From assembly GCF_036010325.1 (NCBI RefSeq), contig NZ_CP108549.1, positions 6,510,001-6,574,000 of the forward strand: DNA of 64,000 nt, written 5' to 3'. A program made the position numbers and the translations under genes. Origin of the DNA: Streptomyces sp. NBC_01210 (GTDB lineage Bacteria > Actinomycetota > Actinomycetes > Streptomycetales > Streptomycetaceae). The notes beneath the pieces are model-generated. The model made no database searches and was not told the origin of the DNA. It was given only the letters and a program-made list of their open reading frames with translations. This document shows positions 17,798 through 29,111 of the stretch, piece after piece. Numbering within the stretch: the stretch's first letter is position 1; each line of letters begins with the position of its first letter.

Positions 17798-17820
17798 AAC
17801 CTGACATCCACCGTCAAGTT
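17798..17820. promoter_or_regulatory. Inverted repeat between divergent WYL regulator and DinB-like gene
   Basis: AACCTGAC, 7-nt spacer, GTCAAGTT: 8-bp arms with one mismatch. It lies 20 nt before the WYL regulator start and about 55 nt before the divergent gene, the expected place for the regulator's operator. Confidence 0.5.
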
Positions 17821-17840
17821 TTCCGGAGACCCTCAGACCC

Positions 17841-18893
17841 GTGAAATCAGACCGGCTGCTCTCGATCCTGCTGCTCCTCCAGACCCGCGGCCTCGTCCCG
17901 GCCGCCGAACTCGCCGAGCGGCTCGAAGTCTCCGTGCGCACCATCTACCGCGATATCGAGGCGCTCTCGACCTCCGGCGTCCCCGTCTACGCCGAGCGCG
18001 GGCGGCACGGCGGCATCGCGCTGCTGCCCGGCTTCCGTACCGACGTCACCGGGCTGACCGCCGACGAGTCCCGTGCCCTCTTCGTCCTCGCCGCCCAGGG
18101 CGCCCACTCCGCACTCGGCCTCGACGAGGCGCTCGGCTCCGCGCTGCGCAAGGTCATGGCCGCACTGCCCGAACCACACCGGCCAGCCGCCGAGTTGACG
18201 AGCCGGCGGATCCTGGTCGACCCGGCCAGCTGGATGCGCGTACCGCAGCCGGCCGTCGATCTGGACGTGCTGAACTCCGCCGTCTTCACCGACCGTCGGC
18301 TGCGGCTGCGCTACCGGCACAGCGGGACGACCGAACCGCGGACGTACACGCTCGATCCGTACGGACTCGTCGTCAAGGCGGGCGTCTGGTACCTGGTCGC
18401 CGACCACCGGGCAGCCCCCCGGCTCTTCCGCGCGGACCGGGTGCTCGCCGCCACCCTCACCGACGCTCCGGTCCGGCGGCGCCCCGGCCAGGAACTGGCC
18501 GACGTCTGGCAGGTGTTGCGCCGTCAGGTCGAGGACCGCCCGGCGGACGTACGGGTGACGGCGCTGGTGAGGACCGACCGGCTGGACATGTTCCTGCGCA
18601 TACAGGCCAGTCAGCTCACCGCGGAGCCCCAGGTCGCCGGTGAGTGGGCGCGCGTCGAGCTCGCGCTGCCGACCGCGATGGCGGCCCGTGCGCTGCTGGC
18701 CTTCGGTGAGAGCGTGGAGGTGCTGTCTCCGCCGGAGGCGCGGGAAGAGCTGGCCCGCGCGGCGGCGGCCGTGGTCGAGTTGTACGGAAGCGATTCCGGC
18801 AGGCCCGTCACGCTGCCCGTCGGGCCCGTCAGTCCAGCCAGTGGCGCCGGCCGAGACTCACCAGACGCAGCTGACGGCGGGCCACCGAGCTGA
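17841..18893 (+). CDS. WYL-domain transcriptional regulator (YafY type)
   Basis: 350 aa. N-terminal HTH_11 winged helix (residues 3-60, LVPAAELAERLEVSVRTIYRDIEALSTSGVPVYAERGRHGGIALLPGF), then a WYL ligand-sensing domain (about 140-220, DVLNSAVFTDRRLRLRYRH ... YTLDPYGLVVKAGVWYLVADHR) and a WCX-like C-terminal part. GTG start. It probably controls the divergent DinB-like gene. Its last 65 nt overlap the convergent TetR gene. Confidence 0.92.
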   Translation: MKSDRLLSILLLLQTRGLVPAAELAERLEVSVRTIYRDIEALSTSGVPVYAERGRHGGIALLPGFRTDVTGLTADESRALFVLAAQGAHSALGLDEALGSALRKVMAALPEPHRPAAELTSRRILVDPASWMRVPQPAVDLDVLNSAVFTDRRLRLRYRHSGTTEPRTYTLDPYGLVVKAGVWYLVADHRAAPRLFRADRVLAATLTDAPVRRRPGQELADVWQVLRRQVEDRPADVRVTALVRTDRLDMFLRIQASQLTAEPQVAGEWARVELALPTAMAARALLAFGESVEVLSPPEAREELARAAAAVVELYGSDSGRPVTLPVGPVSPASGAGRDSPDAADGGPPS

Positions 18894-19443
18894 CCTGCTC
18901 CTCGCCCTCGGGACCGGCCTCCAGGAACGTGTACGCCGTCATCACCATGTGGTCGACATAGACACCCGCGAGCATGCGCAGATCGGCCTCGCTCCATCCG
19001 GCCGACTCCGTCTCGCGGGCGAAGGCCGCCGCCACTTCGTCGGCGAACCGGCGCAGTTGCGCGCCAATGGCCTCGCGTACGGGCTGTACACCGCCGTGCC
19101 GCTCGCGGGCGATGAAGCGGACATGGGCTGGTGATCTGCGGACGAGATCGGCGATCAGCGCGACGGTCCGGTCGATACGTACATCGTCACCGGTCTCGGC
19201 GAGCGCCTCGCCGATCATGGCGTGCAGGCTGCCGAGCGCCTCCTCGACGAGCGCGACGCCGAGGTCGGCCGTGTCCCTGAAGTGCCGGTAGAACGCCGTC
19301 GGCGCCACACCCACGGCCCGCGTCACCTCACGCAGTCCGAGGCTGCTCAGACTCTGCTCCTCCAGGAGCTGCAGTGCGGCGTCCAGGAGGGCCTGACGGG
19401 TCTTCTGTTTCTGGGCCTGACGGATCCCGACGGTGTGACTCAT
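18829..19443 (-). CDS. TetR-family regulator
   Basis: 204 aa. The DNA-binding domain is residues 12-58 (KTRQALLDAALQLLEEQSLSSLGLREVTRAVGVAPTAFYRHFRDTADL), followed by a ligand-binding domain with family-specific SPAHVRFIARERHGGVQPVREAI. The subgroup resembles FadR/FabR-like regulators of lipid genes, but that is only an inference. It is divergent from two small membrane-protein genes. Its 3' end overlaps the WYL gene by 65 nt (convergent). Confidence 0.92.
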   Translation of the reverse strand: MSHTVGIRQAQKQKTRQALLDAALQLLEEQSLSSLGLREVTRAVGVAPTAFYRHFRDTADLGVALVEEALGSLHAMIGEALAETGDDVRIDRTVALIADLVRRSPAHVRFIARERHGGVQPVREAIGAQLRRFADEVAAAFARETESAGWSEADLRMLAGVYVDHMVMTAYTFLEAGPEGEEQVSSVARRQLRLVSLGRRHWLD

Positions 19444-19497
19444 ACCATTCAGTAAACAACCGTTCTCTCGATAAGGGAAGTGTAGACTCTCGAGTCA

Positions 19498-19525
19498 GTG
19501 AACAGTCGTACTCACAAGTGTTCAC
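19498..19525. promoter_or_regulatory. TetR operator candidate
   Basis: GTGAACA (19498-19504) and TGTTCAC (19519-19525) form an inverted repeat with 14 nt between, in the 103-nt region between the TetR gene and the small membrane-protein gene. Related half-sites (AGTAAACAAC at 19451) occur nearby. Likely site of autoregulation. Confidence 0.5.
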
Positions 19526-19546
19526 CCAAAATTGGGAAGGAAGACA

Positions 19547-19699
19547 ATGATCGCCATCGTCGCAGCGCTTCTCCTCCTGGGAATCATGCTGGGCGCCGTG
19601 GCCCAACTCCCGCTCTCCGTCACCTTCGTGGCCTGCTCCGTCATCGGCGCATGGCTGCTCGTCTTCGCCGTGCGCGAGCGTCGCGCCCGGAACCACTGA
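19547..19699 (+). CDS. Small membrane protein (50 aa)
   Basis: 50-aa protein made of two hydrophobic helices (MIAIVAALLLLGIMLGAVAQ and VTFVACSVIGAWLLVFAV) with a basic C-terminus RERRARNH. GGAAGGA lies a few nt before the ATG, a strong ribosome site. It is 103 nt from the divergent TetR start and 21 nt before a second membrane-protein gene, so the pair is a likely target of that regulator. No family recognised. Confidence 0.72.
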   Translation: MIAIVAALLLLGIMLGAVAQLPLSVTFVACSVIGAWLLVFAVRERRARNH

Positions 19700-19720
19700 C
19701 CCGGAAGGAGCCGAACCACC

Positions 19721-20113
19721 ATGCAACTCACCGCCAGCGCACGCACCGCACGCACCGCACGCACCGCACGCGGCACCCGCACCGAGAGCACCGCCGGGGA
19801 TGTCACCGTCCGGAACGCCACTCGGCCCGAGACCCGGCCGGAGTCCGAAACCCGGCCGGAGGCGCAGCCCGGGACCCGGCGCGACGCCGACGGCATGGCC
19901 GTCGCCGCCTTCGTCCTCGGTCTCGTCGGCCTGCTCGTGATGAACATCGTCCTCGGCCCGATCGCCGTCGTACTGGCCGCAATCGCCCTCTGGCGAGGCA
20001 CCACCCGCCGCTTCCGCGCCCTGCTCGGACTCGCACTCGGACTGGCCGACCTGGCTGTTCTCGCCGTACTCGTCACCGTGAACGGAACCGTCGTCTGGGG
20101 CTTCGGAGGCTGA
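19721..20113 (+). CDS. DUF4190-type membrane protein
   Basis: 130 aa. Residues 1-57 are a low-complexity Thr/Ala/Arg/Glu segment containing TART repeats; residues 58-130 have two transmembrane helices ([34 protein letters not shown] and [19 protein letters not shown]), the pattern of DUF4190. ATG with GGAAGGAG upstream. Probably co-transcribed with the 50-aa protein under the divergent TetR regulator. Function unknown. Confidence 0.78.
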   Translation: MQLTASARTARTARTARGTRTESTAGDVTVRNATRPETRPESETRPEAQPGTRRDADGMAVAAFVLGLVGLLVMNIVLGPIAVVLAAIALWRGTTRRFRALLGLALGLADLAVLAVLVTVNGTVVWGFGG

Positions 20114-20213
20114 CGCCGGCAGCCGCGGACAGCCGGGAAAGCGGAGCCCGCACGCCCGTGCACCCCTGCGCCGCGTCCGCGCCCCCGCCGGGCCTCGTAG
20201 AATCGTGGCCACC

Positions 20214-21377
20214 ATGGCTTACCTCGACCACGCTGCGACCACTCCGATGCTGCCGGAAGCCGTCGAGGCGATGACCGCGCAGCTCACCGCCACCGGCAAC
20301 GCCTCCGCGCTGCACGCCGCCGGGCGCCGGGCCCGCCGCGTCGTCGAGGAGGCCCGCGAGACCCTCGCCGAGGCGCTCGGCGCACGGCCCAGCGAGGTGG
20401 TCTTCACCTCCGGCGGCACCGAGGCCGACAACCTCGCCGTGAAGGGCCTGTACTGGTCGAGACGCGACGCCGACCCGGCCAGGACTCGCGTACTGGCCAG
20501 CCCCGTCGAGCACCACGCCGTCCTCGACGCCGTCGACTGGCTGGGCGAGCACGAGGGCGCGACGGTCGAGTTCCTGCCGGTCGACGCGTACGGGCGGGTG
20601 CACCCCGAGGCGCTGCGCCAGGCCATCGCGCGCAATCCCGACGATGTCGCGCTCGCCACCGTGATGTGGGCCAACAACGAGATCGGCACTGTCCTGCCGG
20701 TGACCGAACTCTCCGCCGTGGCAAAGGAGTTCGGTGTCCCGCTGCACGCCGACGCGGTGCAGGCCTTCGGCCAGCTCGAAGTGGACTTCGCCGCGTCGGG
20801 CCTGGCCGCCATGACCGTCTCCGGACACAAGATCGGCGGCCCGTACGGCATCGGCGCGCTGCTGCTCGGCCGCGAGTACAGCCCAGTCCCCGTACTGCAC
20901 GGCGGCGGCCAGGAGCGCCATGTACGCTCCGGCACCCTCGACGCCCCCGCCATCGCCTCCTTCGCCGTGGCCGGCCGCCTCGCCGCCGAGCGGCGTGAGG
21001 ACTTCGCCCACAAGATCGGCTCGCTGCGCGACGAGCTGGTCCGGGCCGTCCGTACGGCAGTCCCGGACGCGATCCTCGGCGGCGACCCGGACGACCGCCT
21101 CCCCGCCAACGCCCACTTCACCTTCCCCGGCTGCGAGGGCGACTCCCTGCTGCTGCTTCTGGATGCCCAGGGCATCCAGTGCTCCACGGGATCCGCGTGC
21201 ACGGCCGGCGTCGCCCAGCCCAGCCATGTCCTCCTCGCCATCGGCACCGACCCGGACCTGGCCCGCGGCACGCTGCGCTTCAGCCTCGGCCACACCTCCA
21301 CCAAGGCGGATGTGGACGCGGTCGCGGAAGCAATCGGCCCGGCGGTGGAACGGGCCCGTACGGCCGGCCTGGTCTGA
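20214..21377 (+). CDS. Cysteine desulfurase
   Basis: 387-aa PLP enzyme of the NifS/IscS class that takes sulfur from cysteine. Motifs: [18 protein letters not shown], the PLP-lysine region [17 protein letters not shown], and the active-site Cys loop STGSACTAG near residue 325. It is three genes before mnmA, which needs a persulfide donor for tRNA 2-thiouridine; the intervening amidase is on the other strand. TAGAAT about 10 nt before the ATG suggests a leaderless transcript; a GTG 9 nt earlier is in frame. Confidence 0.95.
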   Translation: MAYLDHAATTPMLPEAVEAMTAQLTATGNASALHAAGRRARRVVEEARETLAEALGARPSEVVFTSGGTEADNLAVKGLYWSRRDADPARTRVLASPVEHHAVLDAVDWLGEHEGATVEFLPVDAYGRVHPEALRQAIARNPDDVALATVMWANNEIGTVLPVTELSAVAKEFGVPLHADAVQAFGQLEVDFAASGLAAMTVSGHKIGGPYGIGALLLGREYSPVPVLHGGGQERHVRSGTLDAPAIASFAVAGRLAAERREDFAHKIGSLRDELVRAVRTAVPDAILGGDPDDRLPANAHFTFPGCEGDSLLLLLDAQGIQCSTGSACTAGVAQPSHVLLAIGTDPDLARGTLRFSLGHTSTKADVDAVAEAIGPAVERARTAGLV

Positions 21378-21407
21378 TCCCGGACGCGCACAGCCCGCCC
21401 GCAGGAG

Positions 21408-22079
21408 CTACCGGGCCGCCGCCCGCGCGTCCCCCACCAGCCTTATGTACCGGTCCCAGTCCCAGTGCGGCCCAGGATCCGTGTGGTCCGTTCCCGGCAC
21501 CTCCACATGCCCGATGATGTGCTCGCGGTCCACCGGGATCCCGTACCGCCCGCAGATCCCCGCCGTCAGCTTTGCCGACGACCGGTACATCGCGTCCGTG
21601 AAATCGGCCGGCCGGTCCACGAAGCCCTCGTGCTCTATGCCGACACTGCGTTCGTTGTACGAGCGGTTCCCGGAGTGGAAGGCAACATCCAGCTCCCGGA
21701 TCATCTGCGCCACATGCCCGTCCTTGCGTACGACATAGTGCGTCGCGGCTTTGTGCCCAGGATCCTTGAAGGCCCTGAGTGCCGACGGATAGCTGCCCTG
21801 GACGACATGGATGACCACGCGGTCGATGGAGTAGTCGTCGGGCCGGTCCGCGAGCCGCCAGTTCGCCCGGGACGCGGCCGTCCACTCCGCGCCCGCATAG
21901 TCGATCGCACCCTCCTTGCGCGCCCTCGTGATCCCCGGCACCCGCCACCAGATGCGCTTCAGCTCGTCCTTGGCCAGCAGGCCCGTCCCCAGCACCACCA
22001 CCCCGCCGCCGATCAGCACGGCCCGCCTGCTCACGGGCCGCTTACCGCCGTCGTCGCCGCGCTTCGATTCACTCCCCAT
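21408..22079 (-). CDS. N-acetylmuramoyl-L-alanine amidase (amidase_2), exported
   Basis: 223 aa. An N-terminal RR-containing export signal ([21 protein letters not shown], residues 16-36) is followed by the amidase_2 zinc domain (about 80-215). Zinc ligands are expected at H91 (VVIHVVQG), the GHVEVPG histidine and D/H in TDPGPHWDW. It would cleave the peptide stem from muramic acid in peptidoglycan or bind such fragments. Monocistronic, between two plus-strand sulfur-transfer genes. Confidence 0.9.
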   Translation of the reverse strand: MGSESKRGDDGGKRPVSRRAVLIGGGVVVLGTGLLAKDELKRIWWRVPGITRARKEGAIDYAGAEWTAASRANWRLADRPDDYSIDRVVIHVVQGSYPSALRAFKDPGHKAATHYVVRKDGHVAQMIRELDVAFHSGNRSYNERSVGIEHEGFVDRPADFTDAMYRSSAKLTAGICGRYGIPVDREHIIGHVEVPGTDHTDPGPHWDWDRYIRLVGDARAAAR

Positions 22080-22140
22080 GCGATCACCAACGCATACTCG
22101 CGAGCTTTCGGTTCCCCGGGCCCCTTACCCTGGTAGGGCT

Positions 22141-23268
22141 ATGACTCCTCAGACTTCCCAGCGCCCCCTCCGAGTGCTCGCCGCCATGTCGGGCGGCGTG
22201 GACTCCGCCGTCGCCGCCGCCCGTGCCGCCGAGGCCGGACACGATGTCACCGGTGTGCACCTCGCGCTCTCCGCGAACCCGCAGTCCTTCCGCACGGGTG
22301 CGCGCGGCTGCTGCACCATCGAGGACTCGCGCGACGCCCGCCGTGCCGCGGACGTCATCGGCATCCCCTTCTACGTGTGGGATCTCGCCGAGCGCTTCCG
22401 CGAGGACGTGGTGGAGGACTTCATCGCGGAGTACGAGGCCGGCCGCACCCCCAACCCCTGTCTGCGCTGCAACGAGAAGATCAAGTTCGCGGCACTGCTG
22501 GACAAGGCGCTCGCGCTCGGCTTCGACGCCGTGTGCACCGGCCACTACGCCACGGTCGTGACGGGCGAGGACGGCAGCCGCGAGCTGCACCGCGCCAGCG
22601 ACATGGCCAAGGACCAGTCGTACGTCCTCGGCGTCCTCGACGAGCGGCAGCTGGCGCACGCCATGTTCCCGCTCGGCGACACCCTCACCACCAAGGGCGA
22701 GATCCGCGCGGAGGCCGAGCGCAGGGGACTCGCGGTCGCCAAGAAGCCCGACAGCCACGACATCTGCTTCATCGCGGACGGCGACACCCAGGGCTTCCTC
22801 GCCTCGCGCCTCGGTAAGGCGGAGGGCGACATCGTCGATGAGTCGGGCAAGAAGCTGGGCAGCCACGACGGAGCCTTCGGCTTCACGATCGGCCAGCGCA
22901 AGGGCCTGCGCATCGGCCACCCGGCCCCCGACGGCAAGCCGCGCTACGTCCTGGACATCTCTCCGGTGAACAACACGGTGACGGTCGGCCCGGTCGAGGG
23001 ACTGGACGTCGACGCCCTGACCGCCATCAAGCCCCGCTGGTGCGGCACGGCTCCGGAGGGCCCGGGCACGTACACCGCTCAGCTGCGCGCGCACGGCGGC
23101 GAGACATCAGTGACCGCGGAGCTCGTCGACGGCACGCTGAATGTGAGCTTCGCCGAGCCGGTACGTGGTGTGGCGCCCGGCCAGGCGATCGTGCTGTACG
23201 ACGGCACGCGGGTGGTCGGCTCCGCGACCATCGCGACGACCGGGCGGGCGGCCGCGCAGGTCGCCTGA
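22141..23268 (+). CDS. mnmA: tRNA 2-thiouridylase MnmA
   Basis: 375 aa. It thiolates U34 of tRNA-Lys, Glu and Gln. PP-loop ATP motif [12 protein letters not shown] (15-26), first catalytic Cys at [12 protein letters not shown] (C110) and second at [10 protein letters not shown] (C209). Sulfur is likely supplied by the cysteine desulfurase encoded upstream. TAGGGC just before the ATG suggests a leaderless transcript. The longer open frame upstream lies antisense to the amidase gene and is ignored. Confidence 0.96.
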   Translation: MTPQTSQRPLRVLAAMSGGVDSAVAAARAAEAGHDVTGVHLALSANPQSFRTGARGCCTIEDSRDARRAADVIGIPFYVWDLAERFREDVVEDFIAEYEAGRTPNPCLRCNEKIKFAALLDKALALGFDAVCTGHYATVVTGEDGSRELHRASDMAKDQSYVLGVLDERQLAHAMFPLGDTLTTKGEIRAEAERRGLAVAKKPDSHDICFIADGDTQGFLASRLGKAEGDIVDESGKKLGSHDGAFGFTIGQRKGLRIGHPAPDGKPRYVLDISPVNNTVTVGPVEGLDVDALTAIKPRWCGTAPEGPGTYTAQLRAHGGETSVTAELVDGTLNVSFAEPVRGVAPGQAIVLYDGTRVVGSATIATTGRAAAQVA

Positions 23269-23285
23269 TCCTGCGCCGACTGGTC

Positions 23286-23365
23286 AGTCCCGGCTCCAGG
23301 CTGTCGGTCCCGGCTCGAGGCTGTAGGTCCCGGCTCGAGGCTGTAGGTCCCGGCGCCGGCCGGTC
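23286..23365. repeat. 20-bp tandem repeat after mnmA
   Basis: Copies at 23286-23305, 23306-23325 and 23326-23345 (unit GGTCCCGGCTCGAGGCTGTA; the first copy has three changes), then a decaying partial copy. It fills the short gap between the convergent mnmA and alpha/beta-hydrolase genes. Confidence 0.9.
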
Positions 23366-24179
23366 ATTCCTGGCTCCGGCCCTCACCGGCGAAGAAGTCC
23401 GCCAGTAGCGGGGCCAGCACCTGCGGCGCCACCTCATGCGTCTGCCCGGTCAGCGTGCGGTGCCGGCCCCGCGGCAGGCACTCGGACACCGCGCGTGCCG
23501 CGTCCCGCAGCCAGCCGGGGCTCGCGCCGCCGTCGACGACCACCACGCGCTGGGCGATCGTACGCAGCTGCTCGACCGGTACCTGACCGTTGCCCATGAT
23601 CTCGTGGTCGTAGGGGAGGGTGTGCGCCAACGCTTCCCTCTCGGCCCACATCGGCGTCTGCCGCATCCCTGCGACCGCCGCCGGCGGCATCCCGGTTTCC
23701 GTCAGGAAGAGCGCGAGCGCATCGCCGGGCCGCCCCCGCTCCACCAGCTCACGCAGCCTGGCGACGTAGGCGGCGGGCTCCTCGCGGCTCGCCGGATCCG
23801 CCGTGAACGGCGGTTCGTACACCGAGAGCTGAGTGATCGGCAGTCCGGCGGCAGCCGCCTTCAGAGCAAGCGCGGCGCCCGAGGAGATGGCGTGCACACA
23901 GGCGCTGCCACCCGCCGCGGCGAGCACCGCAGCGAGATCCTCGATCTCGCGCTCCACCGCGTACGGAGCGGTGTCACCGCTCGCGCCCCGGCCGCGCCGG
24001 TCATAGGTGAACACACTGAACTGCGAGGCGAGCAGCGCGGCCAGCGGCGCGTCCGTCGCCGCCGTGCACAGCGCACCGCCCATCAGAACCACCGGCGGCC
24101 CGGCGCCCCACTGCTCGTAGGCGATGAGCGTGCCGTCACCCGACGTGGCCTTGCGCAGCGTTCTGCTCGAATTTTCCAT
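23364..24179 (-). CDS. Alpha/beta hydrolase
   Basis: 271 aa. Core fold visible: GDGTLIAYEQWGAGPPVVLMGGALC, FTYDRRGRGASGDT, nucleophile elbow AISSGAAL (Ser in a variant G-x-S-x-G), and the C-terminal catalytic His in GQTHEVAP. Substrate unknown. ATG start at MENSSRTLRK. Followed on the same strand by the DUF427 gene's end 57 nt upstream, possibly co-transcribed. Opposes mnmA across a repeat. Confidence 0.85.
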   Translation of the reverse strand: MENSSRTLRKATSGDGTLIAYEQWGAGPPVVLMGGALCTAATDAPLAALLASQFSVFTYDRRGRGASGDTAPYAVEREIEDLAAVLAAAGGSACVHAISSGAALALKAAAAGLPITQLSVYEPPFTADPASREEPAAYVARLRELVERGRPGDALALFLTETGMPPAAVAGMRQTPMWAEREALAHTLPYDHEIMGNGQVPVEQLRTIAQRVVVVDGGASPGWLRDAARAVSECLPRGRHRTLTGQTHEVAPQVLAPLLADFFAGEGRSQE

Positions 24180-24236
24180 AAGAGTGCTGACCGCCCCGCT
24201 GGGCGGGACTCATCGCTCGCCCACAAGATTCTTCTG

Positions 24237-24563
24237 TCAGGCCTCGACGACCTCCGTGTCGTAGAAGCAGAAATGCCCCTTGATCTGCGTCACTTCGTCC
24301 TTGGGCTCGGGATACGCCCACACCAGGTCCTGCGCGTCCGGCAGCGACCAGTAGGAGGCCGTTCCCTTGAACGGGCAGTAGGTGTGGGTCTCCGAGGGCT
24401 TCAGCAGGTCGGTGCGTACGTCCTCCGGGGGGAGGTAGTAGCGGACGGGGGAGCCCGTCTCGCGCAGGACGAGCGGGCGACGGCTCTCCCCGAGAACTTC
24501 GTCGCCGCGCGCTACGCGTACGTGAACCGTGCCCTGCTCGATGGTGATCGTGTGTCCAGCCAT
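24237..24563 (-). CDS. DUF427 domain protein
   Basis: 108 aa covering one DUF427 domain: MAGHTITIEQGTVHVRVARGDEVLGESRRPLVLRETGSPVRYYLPPEDV, then THTYCPFKGTASYWSLP and the C-terminal FYDTEV. The family is found beside many metabolic genes and has no settled function. The ATG at 24563 is set by where homology starts; a longer frame overlaps the divergent LOG-like gene. A pair of starts 50 nt apart, divergent, shares one promoter region. Confidence 0.85.
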   Translation of the reverse strand: MAGHTITIEQGTVHVRVARGDEVLGESRRPLVLRETGSPVRYYLPPEDVRTDLLKPSETHTYCPFKGTASYWSLPDAQDLVWAYPEPKDEVTQIKGHFCFYDTEVVEA

Positions 24564-24613
24564 ACCTGGCACAGCGTCGCCAGGGCCCGAGTTCTTCCCC
24601 GTACCGTGATCCC

Positions 24614-25153
24614 ATGAATATCTGTGTCTTCCTTTCCGCCGCCGACCTCGACGACCGCTACACCCGGCCCGCCCGCGAATTCGCCGAGCTGGTCGGCAAG
24701 GGAGGCCACACCCTGGTGTGGGGCGGGTCCGAGTGCGGACTGATGAAGGTCGTCGCGGACGGCGTCCAGCAGGCGGGCGGGCGGCTGGTCGGCGTCTCGG
24801 TCGACTTCCTCGGGGTGAAGGCCCGTACGAACGCCGACGAGATGGTGATCGCCAAGGACCTCGCCGAGCGCAAGGCGCTGATGCTCGCCAAGGCCGACGC
24901 AATCGTGATCATGGTCGGCGGTACGGGGACGCTGGACGAGGCCACCGAGATCCTGGAGCTGAAGAAGCACGGCAAGCACTCCAAGCCGGTGGTGCTGCTG
25001 AACACCGCGGGCTTCTACGACGGGCTGAAGCAGCAGTTCCGGCGGATGGAGGACGAAGGCTTCCTGCCGCTTCCGCTGACCGACCTGGTGTTCTTCGCGG
25101 AGGACGGGGTCTCGGCGCTCGCCTACCTGGAGGAGTCGGTGGGCGTGCAGTAG
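24614..25153 (+). CDS. LOG-family-like Rossmann protein
   Basis: 179 aa. N-terminal MNICVFLSAAD and HTLVWGGSECGLMKVVADGVQQAGG resemble the LOG (lysine decarboxylase-like) nucleotide-sugar-cleaving family, which cuts cytokinin-type nucleotides to the free base. The usual PGGxGTxxE is VGGTGTLDEATE here, so the first proline of the motif is missing. Its role is undefined. Starts 50 nt from DUF427 and ends 7 nt before an SDR gene. Confidence 0.82.
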   Translation: MNICVFLSAADLDDRYTRPAREFAELVGKGGHTLVWGGSECGLMKVVADGVQQAGGRLVGVSVDFLGVKARTNADEMVIAKDLAERKALMLAKADAIVIMVGGTGTLDEATEILELKKHGKHSKPVVLLNTAGFYDGLKQQFRRMEDEGFLPLPLTDLVFFAEDGVSALAYLEESVGVQ

Positions 25154-25160
25154 TGCGAGC

Positions 25161-25859
25161 ATGTCCCGTATGGGCACACATCTGATCACCGGGGCAGGCT
25201 CGGGCATCGGCGCGGCGGTCGCGCGCCGACTGCACGGACGCGGCGACGAACTCATCATCCTGGCGCGCGACGCCGGCCGCGCCAAGGAGCTCGCGGGCCG
25301 CTATCCCGGGTCCCGTACGCTCGTCGCCGATCTCGCGGACCCGGACCGCATCTCCAGGTCGCTCGGCATGCAGCCGATGCCGGACCGCCTGGACTCCCTG
25401 CTGCACATCGCGGGCGTCGTCGACCTCGGCCCGATCGCGGAACTCCGCCCCACAACCTGGCACCAGCAGCTCAACGCCAATCTGATCTCCCCGGCCGAGC
25501 TGACCCGGCTGTTCCTGCCCCAACTCAGGGCAGCCAAGGGCCATGTTCTCTTCGTCAACTCGGGAGCGGGCCTCAACGCCCATGCGGAATGGGGCGCCTA
25601 CGCCGCGTCCAAGCACGGTCTGAAGGCGCTCGCCGACTCGCTGCGCCACGAGGAGCACAGCAATGGCGTACGCGTGACCTCCGTCTATCCGGGGCGTACC
25701 GCCGGCCCCATGCAGGCCAAGGTGCACTCGCAGGAGGGCAAGGAGTACGACGAGTCCCGCTGGATCAGCCCGGAGTCGGTCGCGACGACGATCCTCGCCG
25801 CGATCGATCTGCCGCGCGACGCGGAGATCAACGACGTGACGGTGCGGCCCGGGCGCTGA
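25161..25859 (+). CDS. Short-chain dehydrogenase/reductase
   Basis: 232 aa. NAD(P) motif TGAGSGIGAAVARRL, the NxxG-like HIAGVVD, catalytic Ser in VNSGAG and YxxxK in YAASKHGLK. Substrate unknown. ATG 25161 or ATG 25170 are both possible; the gene starts 8 nt after the LOG-like stop, so translational coupling is likely. Confidence 0.9.
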   Translation: MSRMGTHLITGAGSGIGAAVARRLHGRGDELIILARDAGRAKELAGRYPGSRTLVADLADPDRISRSLGMQPMPDRLDSLLHIAGVVDLGPIAELRPTTWHQQLNANLISPAELTRLFLPQLRAAKGHVLFVNSGAGLNAHAEWGAYAASKHGLKALADSLRHEEHSNGVRVTSVYPGRTAGPMQAKVHSQEGKEYDESRWISPESVATTILAAIDLPRDAEINDVTVRPGR

Positions 25860-25907
25860 GGACGCTCGCGCCGGGCCTCCGGCGGGAGCGGCGCGTACCC
25901 TTCCCGA

Positions 25908-26912
25908 GTGAGCGACAAGAACAACTTCCCCTGGGGCCCCGCCACCGGCATCGGATCCATGCCCGGCGGCGACGCACGCGAGGCCGCGAAGACCGTCGCC
26001 GGTTCCTTCGAGGACTTTCCCTATCTGGCCGAGCTGCCCGCCCGCGGGCCCGGCGCCGACATGATCGGGCGGACCATCGGGCTGCTCGTCGAGATGTACG
26101 CGCATGTCGAGCCCAGCGGCTGGCGGATCAGCGACCGGCCGGGGCGCGACACCCGCCGGGCCCGCTCCTGGCTCGGCGAGGACCTCGACGCGCTGGAGGA
26201 GTACACCCAGGGCTACGAGGGCCCGCTGAAGGTGCAGGCGGTGGGGCCGTGGACGCTCGCCGCCGCGCTGGAGCTGCGGGGCGGCGAGGCCGCGCTCGGC
26301 GACCCCGGCGCCGTACGCGATCTGACGGCCTCGCTCGCGGAGGGGCTGCGCGGCCATCTCGCCGAAGTACGCCGCCGGGTGCCGGGCGCGCGCGTGGTGC
26401 TGCAGCTCGACGAGCCGTCGCTCACCGCCGTGCTGCGCGGACAGATCAGGACCGCCAGCGGGTATCGCACACACCGGGCGGTCGACCGCCAGATCGTCGA
26501 GAGCGCGCTGCGGGACGTGATCGGGGTGAGCGAGGATCCCGTCACCGTCCATTCCTGCGCTCCGGACGTGCCGTTCGCGCTGCTGCGCCGGGCCGGGTTC
26601 GCGGGCGTCTCGTTCGATTTCGGGCTGCTCACCGAGCGTGACGAGGAAGAGATCGGTGAGGCGGTGGAAGGCGGTACGAAGCTCTTCGCGGGCGTCGTAC
26701 CGTCCACCGACGCCGCATTGTCGGACCCTGCCGGTAGCGTCATGGGTGTCAGGACGTTGTGGCGCAGGCTGGGGCTGAATCCGGGGACTCTCAGCGAGTC
26801 CGTGGTGATCACCCCGTCGTGCGGTCTCGCGGGTGCCTCACCGGCGTACGCGCGCGCGGCGCTCGCCCACTGCGTCCGGGCCGCGAGATCGCTCGCAGAC
26901 AACCCTGAGTAA
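25908..26912 (+). CDS. MetE-like cobalamin-independent methionine synthase family protein
   Basis: 334 aa, about the size of the C-terminal half of MetE. It has the family start GIGSMPGGDAREAAKTV, LQLDEPSLTAVL, zinc ligands VHSCAPDVPF (H and C) and TPSCGLAGASP (C), and an acidic glutamate-rich stretch. Core-MetE proteins such as this exist in archaea and actinobacteria and may methylate thiols other than homocysteine. GTG start; TACCCT 6 nt upstream suggests a leaderless mRNA. 15 nt before ligA. Confidence 0.85.
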   Translation: MSDKNNFPWGPATGIGSMPGGDAREAAKTVAGSFEDFPYLAELPARGPGADMIGRTIGLLVEMYAHVEPSGWRISDRPGRDTRRARSWLGEDLDALEEYTQGYEGPLKVQAVGPWTLAAALELRGGEAALGDPGAVRDLTASLAEGLRGHLAEVRRRVPGARVVLQLDEPSLTAVLRGQIRTASGYRTHRAVDRQIVESALRDVIGVSEDPVTVHSCAPDVPFALLRRAGFAGVSFDFGLLTERDEEEIGEAVEGGTKLFAGVVPSTDAALSDPAGSVMGVRTLWRRLGLNPGTLSESVVITPSCGLAGASPAYARAALAHCVRAARSLADNPE

Positions 26913-29111
<2,199 letters not shown>

